From positions 3,323,998 to 3,387,997 of the forward strand of contig NC_135560.1 of NCBI RefSeq assembly GCF_964340395.1: 64,000 bases of DNA. The letters are read 5' to 3'. Below, in pieces: positions 21,457 to 32,399 of this stretch. How positions within the stretch are numbered: position 1 is the stretch's first letter; each line of letters opens with the position of its first letter. The notes beneath the pieces are model-generated. The model saw only the letters and a list, made by a program, of their open reading frames with translations, was not told where the DNA came from and ran no database searches. Source of the stretch: Glandiceps talaboti (taxonomy: Eukaryota; Hemichordata; Enteropneusta; Spengelidae). A program made the position numbers and the translations under genes.

Positions 21457-21730
21457 TTTGATTGGTTGTTTGTCAAATGTAACACGTGTACTCCCTGTCA
21501 AGTGATTGACCAATTTGAAACAAACAACACCTAACTAGTCTTACAAACACAATAGTTTTCCCTGCCACCACCTTTAAAGTGCACCTGGAGGGGTAGAGGA
21601 AAATTTTGATCCTCTAGGTCTGATTGGTTCATGGTTCTCGACAGGAATCTAACATCTTGGGTTGGGTATATAAATGACGCGTGATACATTTTCAAACTGC
21701 CTTTGCGACTCCAGCAAACGATAAACAAAG
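21457..21730 (+). promoter_or_regulatory. CCAAT/TATA-type promoter of the 195-codon gene
   Basis: TATATAAA at 21667-21674 lies 57 bp before the ATG at 21731. ATTGG (inverted CCAAT) is at 21624-21628, with further ATTGG and CCAAT copies near 21463 and 21509. Spacing of CCAAT to TATA (about 40 bp) is typical of strong metazoan core promoters. The TSS is expected about 30 bp after TATA, near 21700; this is inferred. Confidence 0.55.
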
Positions 21731-22318
21731 ATGGATACTGGTATTGTGCTGCTCACCCTGGTCTATGTCGTCATAGTATATGTCCGAAGCCTTGTACTGC
21801 TGAGAGTGGATGATAGAAGAATATTCCGATGTTTGGTATGGGTCCTGGATGCTGTATGCTGTCTACTTCGCTCAGTGGTCGAAAAGAGGAAGTTGGAAGG
21901 AAAAATTGCAATGTGTATCACCGTATGGATGCTGTGTTTGCTTCAGATGTTTGTTCGCTGTACAATAGAGACTGTTCGAGAATGGAAGTCAATGGTTTGC
22001 GTATTGGTTCGTCAATTTATCATGGTTTGGTCCCTGCGAGAACGTCGAAGGATGGTATATGAGATAAGTCGGTTTGCAATGTTTGTTCTTTCTGCTGCAT
22101 TTGGGCCCGTTGTATGGGAATGGGGGCCATGGTGGCAATTTCGGCGCGGTACCTTTTTTGGCGGGAAGGTGGCGGCCCGGGTTGACAGGTTAGGATTTAG
22201 ACGGTTTTGTCAGGAGGAAAGTTTGTCATTGGTTGTTCAAGTGGCACAGACTGTAATATTCCCCATTTTCGAAAACATTAAGAACGCAAAATACATATCA
22301 AAATTTATCTACGAATAA
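21731..22318 (+). CDS. Intronless candidate gene, basic multi-pass membrane-like protein
   Basis: The 195-codon frame starts in a good context (AAAGATGG) just downstream of a TATA box. Its stop codon overlaps an AATAAA signal. Hydrophobic stretches are at about residues 4-24, 34-47, 60-77, 88-102 and 114-130, separated by basic clusters (KRKLEGK, LRERRR). A tryptophan-rich part follows (VVWEWGPWWQFRRG). The C-terminal third is more polar. I recognise no family. A LINE lies immediately upstream (3' side of its 5' end), so a retroposed or orphan gene is possible. A second, shorter frame at 21829-22062 overlaps in another phase and is probably a shadow. The compact promoter-to-poly(A) layout is the main support. 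Confidence 0.5.
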   Translation: MDTGIVLLTLVYVVIVYVRSLVLLRVDDRRIFRCLVWVLDAVCCLLRSVVEKRKLEGKIAMCITVWMLCLLQMFVRCTIETVREWKSMVCVLVRQFIMVWSLRERRRMVYEISRFAMFVLSAAFGPVVWEWGPWWQFRRGTFFGGKVAARVDRLGFRRFCQEESLSLVVQVAQTVIFPIFENIKNAKYISKFIYE

Positions 22319-22319
22319 A
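22314..22319 (+). terminator. Poly(A) signal overlapping the stop codon
   Basis: AATAAA spans the TAA stop of the 195-codon frame. A GT/T-rich downstream element is not obvious. An imperfect ~33-bp duplication (AATACATATCAAAATTTATC, then AATACAAATCAAAATTTATC) surrounds it. Confidence 0.4.
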
Positions 22320-22560
22320 AAATACAAATCAAAATTTATCGACAAACAAATTTGAATAGATACGTCATACATAGTCATGTACACAAAGTTGTTCTCGGGT
22401 ACCCAGATTCCTATAAATTCAGCCACCTCCGGTATACACATTTCTTTCACAACCGAAACAATTGTATTTTGCCATGTTCAAATGAAAAATCATTGATGTT
22501 TATATTAGACTATTTACGAAACACAAACTTGAAAACCATAATTGCCTATAACCACAGAAA

Positions 22561-22830
22561 ACCACTTCTATTTAGGGTCCCATACTAAAGTTACCCCAAA
22601 ACTAGTAAACCAAATGTAAACTTAAAATAGGTTGTTCCTAGAAATACTGACTGTGCCACTTCTAATTAGGGTTCCCATTCTAAAATTAACAACTTTCGCA
22701 AAAACTAGTTAACTAAATGTAAACTTAAAATAGATTGTTTCTAGAAATAGTGACTGTGCCACTTCTAATTAGGGTTAAAGTTTTCGCAAAATCTAGTTAG
22801 TTAGTTTTTTTTCAAGAAATACAAAGTTGA
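22561..22830. repeat. Three ~98-bp tandem units before the satellite
   Basis: CCACTTCTATTTAGGG, CCACTTCTAATTAGGG and CCACTTCTAATTAGGG begin units at about 22561, 22658 and 22759. Each is followed by AAACTAGTTAACTAAATG-type sequence and TAGATTGTTTCTAGAAATA. It is distinct from the satellite that starts at 23.1 kb. Confidence 0.7.
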
Positions 22831-23099
22831 ATCGAAATATTTCTTTCATTAAAATGCTAATCATACAAAATTAAAACCCGTGTATTTTGCTCTGCAGCGC
22901 ATATTTTTTTCATTCATGTTACAAATTTAAGAGTTATTTCCGTAAAGACATTCTTCTTTGAAGATGATGAAAAAGATAAGTTTGTTTACAATATTACAAA
23001 TATAGCTAATAACCACATAACAACCAACAATGTGAACCAAATTTATTTTTCGTTTTGTGATGGTCAGAACATTCATAAATTACAATACAAAATAATGTC

Positions 23100-25680
23100 A
23101 CCGCTTCAGTTATACCCATGGTATAGTGATCAAATATATGTGTCTAAAAACCAAATTAAGGCTTATGATCTCATCTTATTGGTCAAAGATCTATCATTAG
23201 ATTAAGATGCATTCTGGATGTGTTTATCTCATCAGTGATATGCAAATTAGGGCTAAAAAGACTCAAACGAAAAGAAAGTCTATAACAAGATGATCCAATC
23301 AGTAATATGCAAATTAGTGCCTAATAATATGTCTTTTTGGTCAAAATTCTATCATTAGATTAAGATGTATTCTTGATGTGTTTATCTCATCACTTATATG
23401 CAAATTAGGGCTAAAAAGACTAAAACTAAGTCTATATTTACAAAGTCTATAACAAGATGATCCAATCAGTAATATGCAAATTAGTGCCTAATAACGTGTC
23501 TTTTTGGTCAAAAGTCTATCATTAGATTAAGATGTATTCTTGATGTGTTTATCTCATCAGTAATATGCAAATTAGTGCCTAATAATGTGTCTTTTTGGTC
23601 AAAAATCTATCATTAGATTTAGATGTACTCTTGATGTGTTTATCTCATCAGTGATACGCAAATTAGAGCTTAAAAGACTAAGGCTAAAAGTCTATATTTA
23701 CAAAATGTCTAAGATAATCCAATCAGTAATATGCAAATTAGTGCCTAATAATGTGTCTTTTTGGTCAAAAATCTATTATTAGATTAAGATGTATTCTTGA
23801 TGTGTTTATCTCATCAGTGATATTCAAATTAGGGCTTAAAAGACTAAAAATAAAGGAAAGTCTATAACAAGATGATCCAATCAGTAATATGCAAATTAGT
23901 GCCTAAAATGTGTCTTTTTGGTCAAAAATCTATCATTAGATTAATATGCATTCTTGATGTTTATCTCATCAGTGATATGCAAATTAAGGCTAAAAAGACT
24001 AAAACTAAGTCTATATTTACAAAAAGTCTATAACAAGATGATCCAATCAGTAATATGCAAATTAGTGCCTAATAATGAGTCTTTTTGATCAAAAGTCTAT
24101 CATTAGATTAAGATGTATTCTTGATGTGTTTATCTCATCAGTGATATGCAAATTAGGGCTAAAAAGACTAACAATAAAATAGTGTATAACAAGATGATCC
24201 AATCAGTAATATGCAAATTAGTGCCTAATAATGAGTCTTTTTGATCAAAAATCTATCATTAAATTAAGATGTATTCTTGATGTGTTTATCTCATCAGTGA
24301 TATGCAAATTAGGGCTAAAAAGACTAACAATAAAATAGTCTATAACAAGATGATCCAATCAGTAATATGCAAATTAGTGCCTAATAATGTGTCTTTTTGG
24401 TCAAAAGTCTATCATTAGATTAAGATGTACTCTTGATGTGTTTATCTCATCACTGATATGCAAATTAGGGCTAAAAAGACTCAAACGAAAAGAAATTCTA
24501 TAACAAGATGATCCAATCAGTAATATGCAAATTAGTGCCTAATAATATGTCTTTTTGGTCAAAATTCTATCATTAGATTAAGATGTATTCTTGATGTGTT
24601 TATCTCATTAGTGATATGCAAATTAGGGCTAAAAAGACTCAAACTAAAAGAAAGTCTATAACAAGATGATCCAATCAGTAATATGCAAATTAGTGTCTAA
24701 TAATGTGTCTTTTTGGTCAAAAGTCTATCATTAGATTAAGATGTACTCTTGATGTGTTTATCTCATCACTGATATGCAAATTAGGGCTAAAAAGACTCAA
24801 ACTAAAAGAAAGTCTATAACAAGATGATCCAATCAGTAATATGCAAATTAGTGCCTAATAATATGTCTTTTTGGTCAAAATTCTATCATTAGATTAAGAT
24901 GTAATTTTGATGTGTTTATCTCATTAGTGATATGCAAATTAGGGCTACAAGGACTAAAACTAAAAGTCTATATTTATAAAGTCTATAACAAGATGATCCA
25001 ATCAGTAATATGCAAATTAGTGCCTAATGTGTTTTTTTGGTCAAAAGTCTATCATTAGATTTAGATGTATTCTTAATACCATGATCTCATCGGTGATATG
25101 CAAATTAGGGCTAAAAAGCCTCAAACTAAAAGTCTATATTTACAAAACGTCTATAACAAGATGATCTCTTTAGTGATATGCAAATTAGGGGCTAATAATG
25201 TGGCTTTTTGGTCAAAAGTCTATCATTAGTTTAAGATGTATTCTTAATACTATGATCTCATCGATGATATGCAAATTAGGGCTAAAAAGCCTAAAACTAA
25301 AGGTCTTTATTTAAAAAAGTCTATAATAAGATGATCCAATCAGTAATATGCAAATTAGTGCCTAAAAATGTGTCTTTATGGTAAAAAATCTATCATTAGT
25401 TTAAGATGTATTCTTGATGTGTTTATCTCATCAGTGATATGCAAATTAGGGCTATAAAGACTAAAACTAAGTCTATATTTACAAAAGGTCTATAACACGA
25501 TCCAATCAGTGATATGTAAATTATGATCTAAAAATGTCTTTTTGGTTGTATATAATTAGATTAAGATGTATTCTTGATATGATAATTTCATCAGTGATAT
25601 GCAAATTAGGGCTAAAAAGACTACAACTAAAAATCTGTAATTACAAAAAGTCTATAACATGATGATCCCCGAGCACTGAG
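23100..25680. repeat. Satellite of ~157-170-bp dimeric units, octamer-rich
   Basis: About fifteen units run from roughly 23.2 to 25.68 kb, marked by GATGATCCAATCAGTAATAT at 157-171 bp intervals. Each unit has two related halves: ATCAGTAATATGCAAATTAGTGCC and a partner ending ATGCAAATTAGGGC, joined by GTCTTTTTGGTCAAAA and TTCTTGATGTGTTTATCTCA phrases. Optional inserts (TCTATATTTACAAAA) make ~167-bp versions. Divergence rises toward the right end. The octamer ATGCAAAT occurs about 27 times by eye. No coding sequence is present. Confidence 0.93.
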
Positions 25681-25689
25681 CAAGGACCA

Positions 25690-27930
25690 TTAGTTTTTCA
25701 CCATTAGAGTAGTTTTTGTTACATGGGAGGAGTTTTAAAAAAAAGTTTTTATAAGAGAACTACCGTCTCCCTCATTAACCTCTGTAAAAAATAAATAAAA
25801 TAAAAGCTGTAAAAATATAACTGGTGTAAACCAAAATGCTCCTGTAGGTTGCAATTGGTTTTGCTAAATTAAAACTGAATCATAAAAGTTTGATTCAATA
25901 TTTATCAATTGAAATTTTGAACAAAAATATTATGGTTTACCACACTTATGTTTCTCTCTCAATCAGAGATCACAAAGTTTAGAAAAGGGAATAGAATTCA
26001 TCCAGCAAAAGCACTTTTAGTCCCCCAAAGTGAGTGACTATTACAATGGGCTCAGACTTCCAATATCTGATTTCTTTCAAAACTGGCACAAAGGTGACAT
26101 GTCATTCGGAAAATATGCCATATTTGTCATCAAAAATCAATATTTTCTGCATAATTAATCATAAAACAAGCTTTATTTTGAAACCTGGCCTTGAGCTCCC
26201 ATGGACTATACGGGGAAGGTCTGCTGTAAAGTCTGTATGCATATGTCATAAGGTACATGTACATGTATGATATAGGGTATATACTTTTCTAGGCGAGAAG
26301 ATTTTGGATAACCCTGCCCATCTAGACTGGTTGATTTTATTTTAATTGTAGTTCAAAATATTGATATATTTTTCAAAATAATTCTTACAATTGCTAAAAG
26401 TAAGATTTCATTTCTCAAAAAATTAATTATTTTTGATCAGTTTTTAGGTATTACATCATATGAACTACCGTCTGCATGTATTATAGACCTGTATAGTATG
26501 TATTTTGAGTGATACAGTTGGTATAAGAAAGAGTCAGACCATTTTTAGGGTGTGTAGTATGACAACAGTTTGGTTTTGGGGGGTTTCAACATAGCCTCCC
26601 TATGTCATTTCACAAAGAGTTGCCCACCTCATCCTGGGATATATGGTCATGTGAACAAAATTAATGAAAGTGGTTTATTTTGCCAATACTAGTTCAAAGA
26701 AGCACACTTTAGATAAATTTTCTTTGCCGGCCCTACTATTAAATTCTATCTTAATAACAATAATGATAATAATAACAATAATAACTTTAGGGTAATAATA
26801 ATAACATATAATAAATAATCACTAATAAGTAATAAGTACTAATATAATAAATACTAATGTATGATAAATACTAATATATAATAAATACTAATATATAGTA
26901 AATAAGCACATAATTAGGCACCAATGACTGTTAATTTCTAATTCTCCTTTCATAATTAATTGCACTTAAAGTTGAAATAGTATTGGCATTATGGATTACT
27001 CTCATTAAACATGTTCATATGACAGGACAACTCTGTGTGAAATGATACTAGGAGGCTTTGCTAAGATTACCAAGCCCTTACTGTTGTCATACTACATACC
27101 CAAAAATGGAGACACTTTCTAATACCAACTTTATAGCACAAAATAGATACTCTACAGATCTATGATAGATACAGGCGGCAGTTTGTACGATGAAATAGCT
27201 AAAAACTGACCAAATTAATTGTCTTTTGGAAAATGAAATCTCACTTTTAAGAATTGTAATAATGTTTTGAAATTTATAGATTTATTCTAAGCTGCAACTG
27301 AAGCAAAATCTATCAGTCCAGCTGAGCAGGGTTTTCCAAAGTTTTCCAGCCCAGAAAAGTATACAAAAAACACTGCTTTCCAGCAGACCTTTCCCACCTA
27401 TGGGAGTTGTGCACCCCCCCCCTCCCATATTACTTCTGCAAAAAAAAATTAATTCTCTGAGATAGGACAAAAATACACATTTTGATAACATATACAAATT
27501 CTACCCACTTTATGCAACTTTAGTCAGTTATTATTTCATAATCAATTTAATAGTATAAAAATGTTTTTGCTTGACTTATTCTCATTGGCTTTTCTAACCA
27601 TTGGGGTCGATTTTTCAGGGAGAAACAGTAGAACAATAAAAAATCAATTAATTATACTGTATTTGCAAATTTATACACACAGTTCTTTCTTTATAGTGGT
27701 TTCCCAAACCTGGGCAAGTTAACCTTCGTCAAGATTTGATTTCTTCCTTTCACCCCATTTCATAAAAAAATATTGTCTACAAATTATAACCTTGAAAATT
27801 TAATATCAACCATATGGGAGCACTTTGGTAAATTAATTTATATTGAATGTATTTTTTCATTATTTTATTAAATAAAACACAATATATTAACCAAACTGTA
27901 TTAATACAATTTCCATGCAAGTTTATTTTC
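25690..27930. other. 2.2 kb AT-rich stretch with repeat fragments
   Basis: A dispersed-element start (TTTAGTCCCCCAAAGTGAG) lies at about 26007, followed by phrases shared with the 59-60 kb element. AATAATAAC simple repeats and ATACTAATATATAATAA units fill 26755-26900. Two short open stretches follow acceptor-like sites (26293 and about 27620), but neither has a credible donor. Confidence 0.5.
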
Positions 27931-27932
27931 AG

Positions 27933-27971
27933 GAAGCCAGGCTCGACAAAGATGGACAAATGATGGAAAAT
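27933..27971 (+). CDS. Small coding exon of an unrecognised plus-strand gene
   Basis: A strong acceptor (TTTATTTTCAG) and donor (AAT|GTGAGT) bracket 39 nt that read EARLDKDGQMMEN in the phase that continues into the next exon. The peptide is charged and helix-prone. Upstream exons were not identified with confidence. Two other frames were checked: one has a stop, and one is open but ends soon in the next exon. Confidence 0.6.
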
Positions 27972-28152
27972 GTGAGTCAAAAAACTGTCTTTTTAATATT
28001 TAATATGTTTATACATTGAAAGTTAGATTTAGAAACTTTATTTCTATTTGATTGTCATGTCTGCAATATAAAATAAATTTAGAAAATAATATAATTGCAT
28101 TGTGAGTGAATACTTCAATTCTTATACTATTTCTTAAATTTCTTTCTTTTAG

Positions 28153-28186
28153 CCTGTGGTGATAAGAAGACCCAAGACTGATCGAT
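28153..28186 (+). CDS. Small coding exon, phase-linked to its neighbours
   Basis: After a polypyrimidine acceptor (TTTCTTTCTTTTAG) the exon reads PVVIRRPKTDR plus one base, then a weaker donor (GAT|GTATTTG). Exit phase 1 fits the next exon and restores an open frame. If the donor is not used, the frame ends at TGA 28193, which would make this a terminal exon. Basic residues are enriched. Confidence 0.55.
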
Positions 28187-28285
28187 GTATTTGATTATTA
28201 CGATACTGATGTGTATTTTGCATTTATGTATATCTATTAAAATGTAATTTATGTATTGAAATGTATTTTTAAGTTATTTTATTAG

Positions 28286-28342
28286 TAGAACTTTTGGAGG
28301 AGTTTAGAAGAACAGAAAAACAGTTTCAGACATCAGCACCAA
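28286..28342 (+). CDS. Coding exon with a charged helical segment
   Basis: The acceptor TTATTTTATTAG and the consensus donor CCAA|GTAAGT flank 57 nt. In the phase set by the preceding exon it reads ELLEEFRRTEKQFQTSAP, a typical amphipathic helix. Exit phase is 1. The following exon was not located; a diverged duplication begins just downstream at 28.37 kb. The gene is not recognised. Confidence 0.62.
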
Positions 28343-28369
28343 GTAAGTTTTTTGAAGTTTTTTTAGTTT

Positions 28370-29560
28370 GTATGGCTGCATGAATGATTGCTCTTTTAAC
28401 TATCTCACCTCACCCCTTCCAACATACGTACATCAAATACACTATCATTTTTGCGTCTCCGGCACCAATTGTCATATCTGCGCCATCATCTACCTCGCGT
28501 TTCGGTCCGCAGTCTTCGCTGCACATGATCATATATTACATATTGACATACACAAACAGCACTCCTTGATTTTTGTTATCCCTTTCCGTACGTCTGGTTT
28601 CTTGTGGATTTTGGTTTTCTCTGACTAGGTGGGTCTCTAGGGTTGATTACTTTGTTGTTTGGTTGGTTGGCGTTGGTTGGTTGGTTGGTCGGTTGGTCGG
28701 TTGGTTGGCAATGGTTCGTTGGTTAGTCCTTTGTAGGTTTTACATATTTTTCACTTGCTGTCTATGGCCTTAATCTCTCATACCAACACACATAAACCTC
28801 ACAAACCTCCGCCGTGTCGCCGCCATCTCTATTACTGCCGTGTCGCCATCTTTATTTGCCATCACCGTTGTGCGTCATATTCATTACAACAATACAATAA
28901 AGTCCCCCATTCATTTTAACTTTCTGTATGTATGTTTGTATGGTTTAGAGTTATAATGGCACATTCCATTACAACTCTTCATATTCGCAGTCAAGCATGT
29001 GCATGTATGTTAACCCTCTCCCCCCCAAAAAAAACAAAAAGTATGTGTCCTTGTATGGTGATTCAAATTGGCAACAAAGAATTGCTTGGCAGCGATGACA
29101 CCCCTAGCATTGACTAGATAATATGGATTTTAGAGTAATCAATTTCCAATGCGGCCTAAATTCAACTGCATACAGAGCTCAGTAGAGCTATCAAACATTT
29201 AATCCTCTTTTTATCAGGGGGGTGGGTTGGTCAATTTCACTACAAACATTCAAATTAAACTCTCAAATCCAGGGGACCATATAGCCAGAATTACCATACG
29301 AGTATGACTACATTCTCAGTCTAAATAATTGTTGGCATAATGCTAAAAATGCTACTAATGACTGAGTGAATTTAAGGTACTGTCGTCTTTAGTGTATCCA
29401 TGGCTGTGTATTTCAAGGCAATATCTATTCTTTGGTACGTCTACAGAATATCAAGTATACATCACTTACACCTAAAAGCTATGAATGGTAAGCGTCATCT
29501 AGAAGTTCTTTACTTATCTTTGCTGTTCATCTACAATTGATCTGTGCTGTCATGAACACA
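28370..29560. repeat. Left copy of a diverged ~1.2-kb duplication
   Basis: Blocks shared in order with 32.40-33.56 kb include the ATCATCTACCTC/ATATTACATATTGACATACA part, a C/A-rich break and AAAGAATTGCTTGGCAGC. They continue with CCCCTAGCATTGACTAGATA, CAGAGCTCAGT and TATCAAGTATACATCAC. Identity is patchy, so the duplication is old. A (TTGG)n run at 28645-28705 lies in this copy only. A small open frame ends at the conserved ATTGACTAG, but conservation continues past that stop, so it may not be coding. Confidence 0.7.
28645..28705. repeat. (TTGG)n simple repeat
   Basis: TTGG tetranucleotides with GTTGGTCGG variants run for about 60 bp inside the left duplication copy. The frame across it is low complexity. 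Confidence 0.9.
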
Positions 29561-29561
29561 G

Positions 29562-30040
29562 ATGAAAAGTGATGTAGCCTCAAATATTCATCTGAAAGTT
29601 GTTCATAAACTGATAAATTTTCATCAAGTCTTCATCAAAGACAGTCTTCAATATTTCAACTTACTAGCCAAGTCAAATTCAGAATTTTTTATGACAAATA
29701 TGGCCAATATTTTGTCGTCATTGCAAAGGTCACAAAACAAAGCAATGACGAGGTCTCAAAGCTCATTATAAATAAAATGGGTATTAAGTCATTTAATTTA
29801 GGTTTCTATGTATTAAGCTACCAGACTGAGCTTGTGCACAAAATGTGAAGTTTGACATTTGTGCCAGGCTTGGTTGAAATTGGTCTATGCATCTCTGCTG
29901 TATACTATGCACTATGATTAATGTTTGGCTATTTGACCTTGAAGATACAGGTCGAGGTCAAAGGTCGAGGTCTCAGAAAGACCATTATCAATAATATGGA
30001 TATGGATAATATAACACTCAAAGTGGGTCACTATTACACA
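29562..30040. repeat. Dispersed-element fragment and short open frame
   Basis: A 69-codon plus-strand frame (29562-29771) begins MKSDVASNIHLKVVHKLINF. It has no promoter or splice evidence and may be chance. From about 29830 the sequence matches the dispersed family at 59.4-60.1 kb (TTGGTTGAAATTGGTCTATG, TTTGACCTTGAAGATACAGG). It carries repeated AGGTCA half-sites. Confidence 0.4.
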
Positions 30041-30044
30041 CTTC

Positions 30045-32097
30045 AATAATAGCACTCGGTATTAAATAGCACTATTGCTAGAAATGTGGGAATTGAATAC
30101 TAGCATCCATTATTAAATAGCACTATTGCAAGATATGTGGGAATTGAATACTAGCACTCGGTATTAAATAGCACTATTGCAAGAAATGTGGGAATTGAAT
30201 ACTAGCACTCGGTATTAAATAGCACTATTGCAAGACATGTGGGAATTGAATACCAGCACCTGGTATTAAATAGCACTATTGCAAGAAATGTGGGAATTGA
30301 ATACTAGCACTCGGTATTAAATAGCACTATTGCAAGACATGTGGGAATTGAATACCAGCACCTGGTATTAAATAGCACTATTGCAAGACATGTGGGAATT
30401 GAATAATAGCACCCGGTATTAAATAGCACTATTGCAAGAAATGTGGGAATTGAATACTAGCAACCGGTATTAAATAGCACTATTGCAAGAAATGTGGGAA
30501 TTGAATAATAGCACCCGGTATTAAATAGCACTATTGCAAGAAATGTGGGAATTGAATACTAGCAACCGGTATTAAATAGCACTATTGCAAGAAATGTGGG
30601 AATTGAATAATAGCACCCGGTATTAAATAGCACTATTGCAAGAAATGTGGGAATTGAATACCAGCAACCGGTATTAAATAGCACTATTGCAAGACATGTG
30701 GGAATTGAATACTAGCACCAAGTATTAAATAGCACTATTGCAAGAAATGTGGGAATTGAATACTAGCAACCGGTATTAAATAGCACTATTGCAAGAAATG
30801 TGGGAATTGAATACTAGCACCCGGTATTAAATAGCACTATTGCAAGAAATGTGGGAATTGAATACTAGCACCCGGTATTAAATAGCACTATTGCAAGAAA
30901 TGTGGGAATTGAATACTAGCAACCGGTATTAAATAGCACTATTGCAAGAAATGTGGGAATTGAATACTAGCACCCGGTATTAAATAGCACTATTGCAAGA
31001 AATGTGGGAATTGAATACTAGCAACCGGTATTAAATAGCACTATTGCAAGAAATGTGGGAATTGAATACTAGCAACCGGTATTAAATAGCACTATTGCAA
31101 GAAATGTGGGAATTGAATACTAGCACTCGGTATTAAATAGCACTATTGCAAGAAATGCGGGAATTGAATACTAGCAACCGGTATTAAATAGCACTATTGC
31201 AAGAAATGTGGGAATTGAATACTAGCAACCGGTATTAAATAGCACTATTGCAAGAAATGTGGGAATTGAATAATAGCACCCGGTATTAAATAGCACTATT
31301 GCAAGAAATGTGGGAATTGAATACTAGCACCCGGTATTAAATAGCACTATTGCAAGAAATGTGGGAATTGAATAATAGCACCCGGTATTAAATAGCACTA
31401 TTGCAAGAAATGTGGGAATTGAATACCAGCAACCGGTATTAAATAGCACTATTGCAAGACATGTGGGAATTGAATACTAGCACCAAGTATTAAATAGCAC
31501 TATTGCAAGAAATGTGGGAATTGAATACTAGCAACCGGTATTAAATAGCACTATTGCAAGAAATGTGGGAATTGAATACTAGCACCCGGTATTAAATAGC
31601 ACTATTGCAAGAAATGTGGGAATTGAATACTAGCACCCGGTATTAAATAGCACTATTGCAAGAAATGTGGGAATTGAATACTAGCAACCGGTATTAAATA
31701 GCACTATTGCAAGAAATGTGGGAATTGAATACTAGCACCCGGTATTAAATAGCACTATTGCAAGAAATGTGGGAATTGAATACTAGCAACCGGTATTAAA
31801 TAGCACTATTGCAAGAAATGTGGGAATTGAATACTAGCAACCGGTATTAAATAGCACTATTGCAAGAAATGTGGGAATTGAATACTAGCAACCGGTATTA
31901 AATAGCACTATTGCAAGAAATGTGGGAATTGAATACTAGCAACCGGTATTAAATAGCACTATTGCAAGAAATGTGGGAATTGAATACTAGCAACCGGTAT
32001 TAAATAGCACTATTGCAAGAAATGTGGGAATTGAATACTAGCAACCGGTATTAAATAGCACTATTGCAAGAAATGTGGGAATTGAATACTAGCAACC
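30045..32097. repeat. Minisatellite, 51-bp unit, about 40 copies, with higher-order structure
   Basis: The unit contains GGTATTAAATAGCACTATTG and AAGAAATGTGGGAATTGAAT and repeats every 51 bp without indels. Variation is confined mainly to three positions: CACTCGG/AACCGG/CACCCGG/CACCAAG, AATACT/AATACC/AATAAT and AAGAAAT/AAGACAT. The same order of about ten variant units around 30.61-31.08 kb recurs 765 bp (15 units) later, at 31.37-31.85 kb. Each unit has a small dyad, AATAGCACTATT. Confidence 0.96.
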
Positions 32098-32399
32098 GTT
32101 CATGTTGTACTTAAAAATAGTGACCCCCCCTGCAATTCATCCACAAAACAATTCCCCCCCCCTGACAAATATAAAAACACAATGTCCTGCCCATCTGTTG
32201 ACAGGAAACACTCTTTTTGTTCACGCACACTGCATATATAGTTAATTTTACATGTTACATTTTCAGTAATTTTAATTTTTATACTATTTTTTTATAACAT
32301 TAGCATGGAACTATAACAAAACAATAGATGGTTACAAAGGCCAAAGAAAATGATTATCAAAATCTTGTGAAATTAAAATGCTTTTACTTTTCTAAGTAT

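Noticed and set aside
26293-26329. Possible exon reading EKILDNPAHLD after a TTTTCTAG acceptor
   Set aside because: The donor would be GTTGAT, and its exit phase (2) does not fit the entry phase of the exon at 27933.
28932-29117. Possible C-terminal exon ending LLGSDDTPSID, similar in both duplication copies
   Set aside because: Similarity continues equally past the stop codon and no acceptor with a pyrimidine tract precedes it, so coding conservation is not shown.
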